Positions 1-6,406 of a stretch of DNA of 9,059 nt are shown here, one piece after another; within the stretch, counting starts at the first letter, position 1, and every line of letters starts with the position of its first letter. Source of the DNA: Candidatus Brocadia sp. (GTDB lineage: Bacteria > Planctomycetota > Brocadiia > Brocadiales > Brocadiaceae). The position numbers were made by a program, and so were the translations under genes. The stretch lies in NCBI GenBank assembly GCA_030837935.1, contig JAUQXU010000269.1, positions 1 through 9,059 of the forward strand, read 5' to 3'. The notes beneath the pieces were generated by a model that did no database searches, was not told the origin of the DNA, and worked only from the letters and a program-made list of their open reading frames with translations.

Positions 1-2
1 CA

Positions 3-77
3 TACCGCTTACATGTTCGTGTAGTAGGAATTAAAATAGAAGAAATTACCAACCAAAAAGTCTGGTCATATGCATGA
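3..77 (+). CDS. C-terminal end of an unidentified protein (partial)
   Basis: One frame is open from the window edge to a TGA at 75-77 and encodes about 24 residues, ending in ITNQKVWSYA. The other two plus frames hit stops at once. The beta-strand-like pattern (YRLHVRVVGIKIEEIT, then a KVWS motif) resembles the tail of small envelope lipoproteins in which a strand is followed by 'TGKVLWS', but that is only an impression from very few residues. The gene runs in the same direction as the ispH fusion and is separated from it by more than 400 bases, so it is probably a different transcription unit. No function can be assigned. Confidence 0.4.
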   Translation, partial: YRLHVRVVGIKIEEITNQKVWSYA

Positions 78-258
78 AACAAATCAAGGAAAATTAAAGA
101 TTTGCGCTTTACGCTTCCGACTCTTTCGGTTAGGATTTTCGTATGCATTAAAGTACTGACTCTTCGTTCCTTTTCGAAAACAGATATTATAGAAAAACAG
201 GTAATTATATAGCAAGTAAAAACCCCGTCAATTTAGTAGTTTCCGTGACATTAAAACA

Positions 259-287
259 TTGACATCCCTTATTTTAGCTGATAGAAT
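259..287 (+). promoter_or_regulatory. sigma70-type promoter for the ispH-ubiA operon
   Basis: TTGACA at 259-264, a perfect -35 consensus, is followed after exactly 17 bases by TAGAAT at 282-287, a good -10. It points toward the ispH fusion gene, with predicted initiation near 294 and a leader of about 200 bases. The call rests on the match to consensus alone. Confidence 0.6.
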
Positions 288-431
288 TACTCACCAATAC
301 TAGGGGTTATCCTTCATTTTTCCTGAGAGTGGTTAATAGAGAGGCACGCCTCAACATTACAGATAATCATAATTGTTTTTTCGACGTATAGATACCGCCC
401 TGTCATAATGAGATTCGGTGTTTTCCATGTA

Positions 432-453
432 AGGGAGAACTGCAGTTTTCCCT
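432..453. promoter_or_regulatory. Near-perfect palindrome before ispH (possible operator)
   Basis: Two 11-base arms (AGGGAGAACTG and CAGTTTTCCCT) pair completely with no loop; the only imperfect position is one G-T pair. It ends 37 bases before the GTG start of the ispH fusion. A loopless 11-base palindrome fits a dimeric repressor site better than an RNA terminator, and no T-run follows it. No matching regulator is in the window. Confidence 0.4.
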
Positions 454-490
454 ATTATATATTTCATAGCAGATTATCCGAGGGAAAATA

Positions 491-2233
491 GTGAGAGTAA
501 AAGTTGCTAAGACTGCGGGATTTTGTATGGGTGTTCGGAGGGCAATGGATATCCTTTTGGACGCCGCAAATGAGATAAATGATGATGGTAAGGTGTATAC
601 AGATGGGCCGCTGATTCATAATCCTCAGGTACTTGAATATTTAGAAAAGCGGGGTATTCATGTCGTTAAAGGACAGACAGACCTTTCGAAGAGCACGGTC
701 GTTATACGGGCGCATGGCGTTACCCCTACCCGGAGAAAAGAAATTGAAAACATGGGTGCAAAAGTCTGTGACGCCACATGTCCCCATGTAATGAGGGTAC
801 AATCCATTATAAAAAAATATGCAGCACAGGGGTATTCGACCGTAATTGTAGGCGATAAAGGGCATGCAGAGGTTGTCGGTTTATTGGGATATGCCGAGGG
901 TAAAGGATACGTCGTACAAGAGTTGGAGGAGATTGAACATCTTCCGCCGATGGACAAAGTGTGTGTCGTAGCACAAACAACACAAGATAGACGTATGTTT
1001 AAAGTGGCTATTGAGAGGCTCAAGAAACGCTATTCAAACTGTGAATCATTTGAAACCATCTGTAGCTCTACATACAAACGACAGGATGAAGTTATCAGCC
1101 TCAGCAAATCGGTAGATGCCATGATTGTTGTTGGTGGAAGAGGCAGTGCTAATACCACCCGACTTGTTACGATATGCGAGTCTCAGGGAACGCCGACATT
1201 TCACGTCGAAACGGATGCCGAGCTGGACCTTAACAAGCTTAAAGATTATGATACCGTTGGTGTAACCGCCGGCGCTTCTACCCCGAACTGGATGATCAAG
1301 AGGGTCGTAGAGAAAGTGCATTCCTATAAGGTAAGTAAATACGCGAGACTTTTGTTTGGAATAAAAGGTATTGCGAGTTTTTTTATCAGAAGTTGTACGT
1401 ATGCAGGGCTAGGGGCGGCGAGTTTAAGTTATGCAAGCGCCGCTTTAATCGGGATTCAGCCGCGGTTCAGTTTTTGTTTGATAGCTGCACTATTCATTTT
1501 TTCTATGCAAGTCCTGAATCATTTCGCCAATAAGGAAGCGGTAGCGCTTAACGAACCCGCAAGTGCGAAATTCTACGAAAGGAAACAAACCCTTTTTATT
1601 TGTCTTGGTATCACCGGAGCGGTGGCATCTTTTGTTCTTGGATTCACCCTCAGTAAATCTATTTTTTTCTGCATCTTTCTTGCCAGTCTTTTTGGTATTT
1701 TTTATCGATTAGAAATAATACCAAAGGGCCTGTCCCGCATTATCAGATATAGAAGTCTTGAACAGATCCCTGGTTCAAAAGAGATTTTTTACAGCATTGC
1801 ATGGGCAGTCAGTACGGCGTTGATACCTTTTCTTGGAGTGAAAAAAAGTTTTATGCCGGCACTTGTTGTCACCATTGCTTTTGCATTCAGCCTTGCATTT
1901 ATCAGGGCGGTAGTCCTTGGAATACGAGACATCCAGGGTGACCGTATCCTGGGGAAAGAAACGATTCCTATTGCAATTGGAAAGGAACGCACCAAGACGA
2001 TCCTTATTATCATTACAGCATTAGTCACAGTTTTATTATCAGTAAGCCCACTCCTGGGATGGACAACTCCGCTGGGGTATTATTTGCTCCCCTGCGTTGC
2101 CTATGCCTGTGGTTATCAATATCTATTTCAGAAACGGATTGTATCTGAAGGTCTATTGCCCGAAACTATCGCCGATTTTAATTTTATATTGGCTGGTATT
2201 ATGGCCTTTGTTTGGAAATCAAACCACTTTTAA
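491..2233 (+). CDS. ispH: IspH (HMBPP reductase) fused to a UbiA-like prenyltransferase domain
   Basis: Residues 1-280 are a full IspH/LytB, the [4Fe-4S] enzyme that reduces HMBPP to IPP and DMAPP in the last MEP-pathway step. The three cluster cysteines are visible: C12 (GFCMGV), C97 (DATCPHV) and C191 (TICSST). The substrate-binding motifs GPLIHN (H43), RAHGV (H75), GHAEVVG (H125, E127) and AGAS (S263) are present too. From about residue 285 to 580 the protein continues as a multi-spanning membrane domain. Its second aspartate motif (DIQGDRILGKETIPI, D480 and D484) is that of UbiA-family prenyltransferases. The first motif, near 343-350 (NHFANKEA), has lost its usual aspartates, so catalysis is uncertain. 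IspH alone is usually about 280-320 residues; this gene has 580 with no break between the parts. The start is GTG at 491, with GAGGG six bases upstream. Inference: the soluble reductase is tethered to the membrane beside an enzyme that could use its product-derived prenyl chains. Confidence 0.93.
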   Translation: MRVKVAKTAGFCMGVRRAMDILLDAANEINDDGKVYTDGPLIHNPQVLEYLEKRGIHVVKGQTDLSKSTVVIRAHGVTPTRRKEIENMGAKVCDATCPHVMRVQSIIKKYAAQGYSTVIVGDKGHAEVVGLLGYAEGKGYVVQELEEIEHLPPMDKVCVVAQTTQDRRMFKVAIERLKKRYSNCESFETICSSTYKRQDEVISLSKSVDAMIVVGGRGSANTTRLVTICESQGTPTFHVETDAELDLNKLKDYDTVGVTAGASTPNWMIKRVVEKVHSYKVSKYARLLFGIKGIASFFIRSCTYAGLGAASLSYASAALIGIQPRFSFCLIAALFIFSMQVLNHFANKEAVALNEPASAKFYERKQTLFICLGITGAVASFVLGFTLSKSIFFCIFLASLFGIFYRLEIIPKGLSRIIRYRSLEQIPGSKEIFYSIAWAVSTALIPFLGVKKSFMPALVVTIAFAFSLAFIRAVVLGIRDIQGDRILGKETIPIAIGKERTKTILIIITALVTVLLSVSPLLGWTTPLGYYLLPCVAYACGYQYLFQKRIVSEGLLPETIADFNFILAGIMAFVWKSNHF

Positions 2234-2247
2234 ACTATCGATAAATT

Positions 2248-2925
2248 ATGGAAAAAGACAAAAGAGGCGTATTTACTCATTTTAAAAAGGATGTCAGAAA
2301 AAGGATGCTGACAGGCTTATTGCTGATCCTGCCTGTCTATGTGACTTTTTTCGTTGTAAAATTTCTCTTTAGCTTTGTTGGAGGCACGCTTGCTCCCGTT
2401 ATCAAAAAAGTGTTACAGCTTTGCGGCGTTGCCCTGCCAAAAAGTTCTCTTGATGAATTTATTATTACTTTTTTTGGGCTTATCCTTACATTCATTGCAT
2501 TATATTTTATCGGTATCTTTGCGGCCAATTTTGTGGGTAAGGCTATCATCAGTTATTTTGAAAACCTTTTAACGAAAACCCCCATCATTAGAAATATCTA
2601 TTCATCCGTAAAACAGATCATTCATGCAGTAAGCTTACCCGGCAAACAAGCCTTTAAACGTGTAGTCTTGGTAGATTTCCCGAAAGAAGGTGCAAAATCC
2701 ATTGGGTTTGTAACAAGTGATACCCAATATAACAAGGAACAAAAATATATAAGTATATTTATTCCAACCACACCAAATCCAACAACGGGATTTTTAATAT
2801 TTGTCCCTGAAGATACTGTTATTGATACAACCCTTACGGTGGAAGAGGCCTTTAAAACACTCTTTTCTGGTGGTGTTCTGACACCTAGGGATATCACCGC
2901 ACCACTTAAAACAACGCATTCTTAA
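2248..2925 (+). CDS. DUF502 family membrane protein
   Basis: This 225-residue protein has the DUF502 layout. A short basic N-terminus (KKDVRKR) precedes a first membrane helix at about residues 21-47 (LTGLLLILPVYVTFF), and a second helix lies at about 70-97. The conserved segment with PIIRNIYSSVKQI near 113-126 follows, and then a beta-rich soluble tail containing FPKEGAKSIGFVT and TTPNPTTGFL. The length is normal for the family. The molecular role of DUF502 proteins is not established. The ATG at 2248 is 14 bases behind the ispH fusion stop on the same strand, so the two are probably co-transcribed. No good Shine-Dalgarno is visible, which suggests translational coupling. No terminator is obvious before the tRNA promoter downstream. 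Confidence 0.9.
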   Translation: MEKDKRGVFTHFKKDVRKRMLTGLLLILPVYVTFFVVKFLFSFVGGTLAPVIKKVLQLCGVALPKSSLDEFIITFFGLILTFIALYFIGIFAANFVGKAIISYFENLLTKTPIIRNIYSSVKQIIHAVSLPGKQAFKRVVLVDFPKEGAKSIGFVTSDTQYNKEQKYISIFIPTTPNPTTGFLIFVPEDTVIDTTLTVEEAFKTLFSGGVLTPRDITAPLKTTHS

Positions 2926-2959
2926 ACTTTCCGTTGAAGTGAATGTTTTGTTTAGAGAG

Positions 2960-2989
2960 TTGTTTTCCTTTTATTCAACTTGATATAAA
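2960..2989 (+). promoter_or_regulatory. Promoter of selC
   Basis: TTGTTT at 2960-2965 and TATAAA at 2984-2989 are separated by 18 bases. Initiation is predicted near 2996, two bases before the mature tRNA 5' end at 2998. The short AT-rich gap after the DUF502 gene makes this the natural promoter for the tRNA. Confidence 0.55.
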
Positions 2990-2997
2990 ACGTTATT

Positions 2998-3094
2998 GGG
3001 AGTGCATGTCGGCTGGTGTCGGCGACGGACTTCAAATCCGGTCTGTCCCGCTTTTAGCGGGATAGGTGGGTTCGATTCCCACACGCTCCCGCCA
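2998..3094 (+). tRNA. selC: tRNA-Sec (anticodon TCA)
   Basis: This is the UGA-reading selenocysteine tRNA. The 7-base anticodon loop CTTCAAA carries TCA at 3032-3034. The hallmarks of tRNA-Sec are all visible: a six-pair D stem with a 4-base loop (GTCGGC-TGGT-GTCGGC), a long variable arm closed by TCCCGC/GCGGGA, and a T arm GTGGG-TTCGATT-CCCAC. The 8-base acceptor arm ends with a G discriminator (3091) and an encoded CCA (3092-3094). The eighth acceptor pair is a C-A mismatch (3005/3083); the first seven pairs are sound, one of them G-T. The gene implies that selA, selB and selD occur elsewhere in the genome; none is in the window. The 3' end of selC is a known integration site for genomic islands, which fits the broken defence genes that begin just downstream. 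Confidence 0.97.
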
Positions 3095-3184
3095 TGATAT
3101 TTTGACAATTCAGATACTTATGCTTTTAAGCTATCAAAAAAACATCCCCAATGTGTCACCAGTTATTCAATAGTGGTAGCAATA

Positions 3185-5317
3185 TTATTGCCTTTTAACA
3201 AAATAATCTGCCAATAACTCCGCTTGCTTCAAGACGGTATCAATTGCCTTTTGCTGCTTGTCCGACGGATACCCGTATTTGTTCAAAGTTCTTCTCACCA
3301 GTACCATCAACCTTGCCCTGGCACTTTCCCGAATAGTCCAATCTATGGTTGCATAAGCCTTTACCTTCTGTGCAATTTTCCGTGCAATCAATCTCAAATT
3401 TTCATCACCCAAGACCTGCACCGCACTGTCATTGGTCTCAAGTGCATCGTAGAAAGCCAAATCATCCTCGGACAAACCGAGTTTTGCGCCTCTTCGGTCT
3501 TCTGCCTTAATCTCTCTGGCTAACTCAATCAATTCCTGAATGATTTTGGCGGTTGAAAGTAAATTGTTTTGATACTTTTTGATAGCAGTCTCAAGCATTT
3601 CAAGTAATGCCTTACTTCTCACCAGATTGGTTCTTGAACGGCTTCTGATCTCGTCATTGAGAATCTTCTTCAACAATTCAAGCGCAAGGTTCTGATATTT
3701 CATTTCCTGTATCTCTAACAAAAATTCCTCTGACAGAATAGATATTTCAGGTTTCTTTACTCCTGTTGCATCAAATATATCTATTACCTGTTCAGAACTC
3801 AATGCCTCATCAATAATCTGCTTTATGGCTGTTTCAACATCGATATCTGACCTGCCTGTACCATTGAATACGGCTTGCCGTTGCTCAAAGTGAGTAATAA
3901 TATCCCTGGCTAAGTTCCTTATCCTTTCCTGATTACCTACAATAGCCTCAAGCTTTGTCCACTTAGCTTTTGCTCGTTGCTTATCGGTTACTTCTTCGTC
4001 TTCTTCCAGTTCCTTATCGAATTCCTCAATCAAACGTCTGCCTTCTTCATCAAGATTGACTTTTGCCAGGCGGCTTTCGTAATAAATTTTAACGGTGGCG
4101 CCATCGGCAACCGATTGTGAAATGTCGTATATGTCAACGTACTGCCCAAATACTGCCGGGGTATTTACGTCTGTGCTTTCAATGGGTGTACCGGTAAAAC
4201 CGATGTAGGTCGCATTGGGCAGGGCATCTCTCATATACGTGGCAAAGCCGTAGGCTATGCGTTTTCCAATGACCTCTTTGGTGTCTTTGTCTCTTTCGTC
4301 ATGCAACTTTGCCTCAAAGCCATACTGTGTTCTATGGGCTTCATCTGCGATAACAACGATGTTATTTCTGTTCGAAAGCCGATCGTATGCTGCTTTACCG
4401 GCTTCCGGTAAAAATTTTTGAATAGTGGTAAACACAATGCCACCCGAAGCCACTTTTAACAGGTCTTTCAAATGTTCCCTATCTCTTGCCTGTACCGGCT
4501 CTTGCCTGAGTAACTGCTTTGAAGATGCAAAGGTGTCAAACAACTGGTCGTCCAGATCATTGCGATCTGTGGTGACGACAATGGTTGGATTTTGCATTGC
4601 CTCGGATGTAATCAGCTTGCCTGCATAAAACACCATGCTTAAACTTTTACCCGATCCCTGCGTATGCCACACTACACCGCCTTTTTTATTGCCACTCTTG
4701 TCCGATGCTTTTATGGTGCTCTCGATTGCCTTATTGACTGCATAATATTGATGATAGGCTGCTAACTTCTTCACAGTTTCAACCTGTGTGATGCCTGTTT
4801 TTGGGTCTTCCTTCTTTGATTTCTCAAATACGATGAAGTTGCGTACAAGGTCTAATAATGTGGTTGGATTGAGCATCCCCTTTACGAGGGTTTCTAACTC
4901 TGGTATAAACTTTGAAATCTCTTTTCTTCCGTCTGCAAACTTCCATGCCATAAAACGGCTGTAACCTGCGGAAGTACTGCCAGCTTTGCATTCATGGCCA
5001 TCAGAAATTACACAAAAGGCGTTGAAGGTAAACAGACTCGGAATAGTTGCCTTGTAGGTTTATATCTGGACAAAGGCCTTCCTGATAGTAGCGTTTTCAT
5101 CTGCCAGAGATTCGTTGTTAAGAGGATTGGAAAAATCAATGAGCCAGACGTAATCGTTTTTTTATGACCCACCCCCGACCACTGCCTGAAAGGGAGTTCT
5201 ATAAGTAACTGGAACACCATCGGGAGAAATATCTGGCCCGTGAAGGAACTGAAAGCCCACGTCTTCTAATTCCTCAATGGTGTATTGTTCAATATCACTT
5301 TCGGTGATTTTGCTCAT
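3185..5317 (-). pseudogene. hsdR: Type I restriction enzyme subunit R, inactivated by deletions and two stops
   Basis: HsdR translocates and cuts DNA in type I restriction complexes. The frame begins with MSKITESDIEQ at 5317 and keeps one reading frame to the TAA at 3185, but in-frame TAA codons lie at 5162-5164 and 5060-5062. The second replaces what is normally Q in the family motif IQTYKA. Only about 710 codons remain, where about 1000 are usual. Judged against remembered family sequences there are three frame-keeping deletions. About 60 residues are missing after HGPDISPDG (near 5215). About 40 are missing between DFSNPLNN and ADENATI (near 5110), which removes the PD...ExK nuclease core. 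About 200 are missing after HFEQRQAVF (near 3868), which removes helicase motifs IV-VI. Walker A (HTQGSGKS), DEAH and GFTGTP survive between about 4100 and 4670. An ATG at 4951 could start a 588-residue remnant with one ATPase lobe and the C-terminal domain, but it has no recognisable ribosome site. Confidence 0.9.
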
Positions 5318-5320
5318 CAG

Positions 5321-5382
5321 TCTTGGCTTTTAGCCGATCATTTGTCATTGCAAGGAGGAACGGTTGCGAGGCGAAGCCAAGA
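5321..5382. repeat. 9-base inverted repeat upstream of hsdR
   Basis: TCTTGGCTT at 5321-5329 is matched exactly by AAGCCAAGA at 5374-5382. The right arm lies inside repeat copy A and the left arm lies just upstream of the hsdR start codon. It could form a long-looped hairpin or mark the border of an insertion. Confidence 0.45.
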
Positions 5383-5421
5383 CAGACTCCTCATTTCATT
5401 CGGAACAGGCTCCGCAATCTC
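5342..5421 (+). repeat. Interspersed repeat, copy A (longer variant)
   Basis: It begins TTGTCATTGCAAGGAGGAACG and ends GCAATCTC, the same end signature as copies B and C, but with about 45 extra bases in the middle. The repeat type is the widespread 'GTCATTGCGAGG...GAAGCAATC' hairpin family. This copy overlaps the stop codon of the GIY-YIG gene and lies in inverted orientation to copy B on that gene's other side. Confidence 0.7.
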
Positions 5422-5707
5422 ACAAACCATCATATAGATCACTCCATCCTGCATTCATTCCATTAATTAACTCTATTTTTTTAGCTCTTGAGCCACCTTT
5501 AATTTGCTTCTCTCGGGATATGGCATTCCTCACATCACGAAATACCTCGTAGTATACTAATTTTGTAACATTATACTTTTTTGTAAATCCTTCGACCTTT
5601 TTCTCTTTATGCTCATATACTCTTCTTCTGAGATCATTCGTTACCCCTGTATAGAGCACCGTATTGTTTCTATTCGTCATTATGTAAACGGAGTATAATT
5701 TGTCCAT
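5420..5707 (-). CDS. Small GIY-YIG domain endonuclease-like protein
   Basis: This 95-residue protein is almost exactly one GIY-YIG nuclease domain of the small stand-alone type. The degenerate GIY element is YSVYIM (residues 5-10) and the YIG element is LYTGVT (18-23). A basic helix with the family arginine (NDLRRRVYEHK, 24-34) follows, then FTKKY, the helix with glutamate in SREKQIKGGSR (64-74) and INGMN near the end. I chose ATG 5707 because GIY-YIG homology begins there and GGGG lies about eight bases upstream. The frame is open further, to 5776, but those codons only translate repeat copy B. Repeat copies A and B, in opposite orientation, sit at the two ends of the gene. Function is unproven: it could be a DNA repair-type nuclease or the nuclease that moves these repeats. 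No obvious defect is seen. Confidence 0.85.
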   Translation of the reverse strand: MDKLYSVYIMTNRNNTVLYTGVTNDLRRRVYEHKEKKVEGFTKKYNVTKLVYYEVFRDVRNAISREKQIKGGSRAKKIELINGMNAGWSDLYDGL

Positions 5708-5743
5708 TACAATTACCCCGACTGAATCTGGCATTACAAAAAA

Positions 5744-5777
5744 AGATTGCTTCGTCGTTCCTCCTCGCAATGACAAA
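5744..5777 (-). repeat. Interspersed repeat, copy B
   Basis: On the minus strand it reads TTGTCATTGCGAGGAGGAAC, then GACGAAGCAATCT. ATTGC and GCAAT at the two ends can pair as a hairpin. It lies about 37 bases upstream of the GIY-YIG start and supplies the spurious upstream codons (SLRGGTTKQS) of that frame and the false tail of the toxin fragment. Confidence 0.8.
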
Positions 5778-5851
5778 ATAAAAGACGTTTAGCATTTTTT
5801 TTCTGTTTCCGTACCGGTTTAAATATATGGGGCTGTCCAAAAGGTATTAGC

Positions 5852-5885
5852 TTGTCATTGCGAGGGAATTTTCCGAAGCAATCCC
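5852..5885 (+). repeat. Interspersed repeat, copy C, at the toxin breakpoint
   Basis: TTGTCATTGCGAGG opens it and GAAGCAATCCC closes it; the centre GGGAATTTTCC is itself nearly palindromic. Copy C sits exactly where toxin-like sequence stops, so it marks the break in the PIN gene. Confidence 0.8.
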
Positions 5886-5999
5886 TTGGATATTTCAGAG
5901 TATCTGTCAAATAAAAATTATTCACCCTATCCATTACAAAATCAGACCCTTCTTCCTGATGATAAAGCTTAATGAGAGAAGAAGTATCCAGAAATGCCT

Positions 6000-6230
6000 T
6001 CATACAGCGCTCCTGCGCTCTTCTATAATCGCATCACTTAACGACCCTTTATAACTTTCCAACAACTTTCTGGCCTTTTTAAATGAGAACTTGTTTATGT
6101 CAAGTCTTCTTACGGCAGGCGTCTTTACCTCTTCTAAAAAAGTGACTATGACATTAACCGGTTTTTCTGTTTTTATCTCCTCCCGAATAATCACCTTTCC
6201 ATCCTTATAAGTACCTTTAACTGACAACAT
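6000..6230 (-). CDS. VapB-like antitoxin of a broken PIN toxin pair
   Basis: This 76-residue protein has a small beta-rich N-terminus (MLSVKGTYKDGKVIIREEI, then PVNVIVTFLEE to about residue 34) and a helical tail (KKARKLLESYKGSLSDAII). That is the usual plan of VapB-type antitoxins: DNA-binding head and toxin-blocking tail. The exact family was not recognised from motifs, so the assignment rests mainly on position, since its last four bases overlap the start of a PIN-domain gene. A strong ribosome site, GGGAGGTG, lies a few bases before the ATG, and a TATACT at 6263-6268 could be its -10 box. With the toxin cut away it would be an orphan, possibly still binding its own promoter. Confidence 0.7.
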   Translation of the reverse strand: MLSVKGTYKDGKVIIREEIKTEKPVNVIVTFLEEVKTPAVRRLDINKFSFKKARKLLESYKGSLSDAIIEERRSAV

Positions 6231-6268
6231 TTTACACCTCCCATTTTTTAGTCATATTGCTTAGTATA

Positions 6269-6331
6269 TCACAATCCAAACTCCTTCATCCTTATTTATC
6301 CACTCAACAGCTTGGGCAACGTTTGGTTAGT
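6269..6331 (-). pseudogene. Probable scrap of an hsdS 3' end
   Basis: One minus frame reads TNQTLPKLLSG, TAA, IRMKEFGL, stop. This matches the usual HsdS ending (RDTLLPKLMSGEIRV type) with the glutamate codon GAA changed to TAA. The full-sized hsdS in this window ends RDTLLPKLMNGEIQ, the same motif. It abuts the hsdR scrap with no spacer. The match is short, so the call is tentative. Confidence 0.45.
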
Positions 6332-6406
6332 GAAGGAATTGAAAGCCCGGATATTCCAATGGCATTCCAATTTCTAGTTCTATTTCCCTTTCTGTGATTT
6401 GCTCAT
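6330..6406 (-). pseudogene. Scrap of a second hsdR 5' end
   Basis: From ATG 6406 the minus strand resembles the first 78 bases of the hsdR at 5317, at about 70% identity by eye, with one A missing after codon 3. Restoring that base gives MSKITEREIELEIG, then MPLEYPGFQFLH, which aligns without gaps with MSKITESDIEQ...VGFQFLH (16 of 26 residues identical). The match stops after FQFLH. A second hsdR once began here, directly behind the helical-repeat gene. Confidence 0.7.

Larger units (their letters stand above)
78..490. other. Long non-coding stretch upstream of ispH
   Basis: All frames are broken by frequent stops. The stretch holds a promoter-like pair at 259-287, a short GAGG-CACG-CCTC hairpin near 341-352 and a near-perfect 22-base palindrome at 432-453. 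If the promoter is the real one, the ispH leader is about 200 bases long, which leaves room for a regulatory leader. No known riboswitch consensus was recognised. Confidence 0.5.
5734..6003 (-). pseudogene. Truncated PIN-domain (VapC-like) toxin
   Basis: The frame starts as a PIN-domain ribonuclease: MKAFLDTSSLIKLYHQEEGS, where D6 is the first of the metal-binding acidic residues. Toxin-like sequence ends at about residue 36. From about 5885 leftward the frame translates repeat copy C (YPRDCFGKFPRND), then a short AT-rich spacer, then repeat copy B (CHCEEERRSN). PIN toxins have about 130-150 residues; the other three acidic positions and most of the fold are absent, so RNase activity is not expected. 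The start overlaps the stop of the antitoxin gene by four bases (ATGA), the normal layout for a toxin-antitoxin pair. The insertion or rearrangement bringing in the repeat probably destroyed the gene. Confidence 0.75.

Noticed and set aside
3095..3184. Terminators for selC or hsdR in the gap between them
   Set aside because: Only weak hairpins such as GCTTTTAAGC without a proper T-run; nothing good enough to annotate on either strand.
3185..4951. A complete 588-residue type I R protein starting at 4951
   Set aside because: The upstream 122 codons are in the same frame, clearly HsdR, and lead to a proper MSKITE start; the 4951 ATG is an internal methionine of the RFMAWK motif without a ribosome site.
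5008..5220. Separate 70-residue minus-strand gene
   Set aside because: It is an out-of-frame reading of the hsdR N-terminal region; the HsdR motifs lie in the neighbouring frame.
5708..5776. N-terminal extension of the GIY-YIG protein (SLRGGTTKQS...)
   Set aside because: These codons translate the repeat copy B; GIY-YIG homology and a plausible ribosome site begin at 5707.
5342..5885. CRISPR array
   Set aside because: Only three copies, irregular spacing, mixed orientation and unequal length, with a gene between them.
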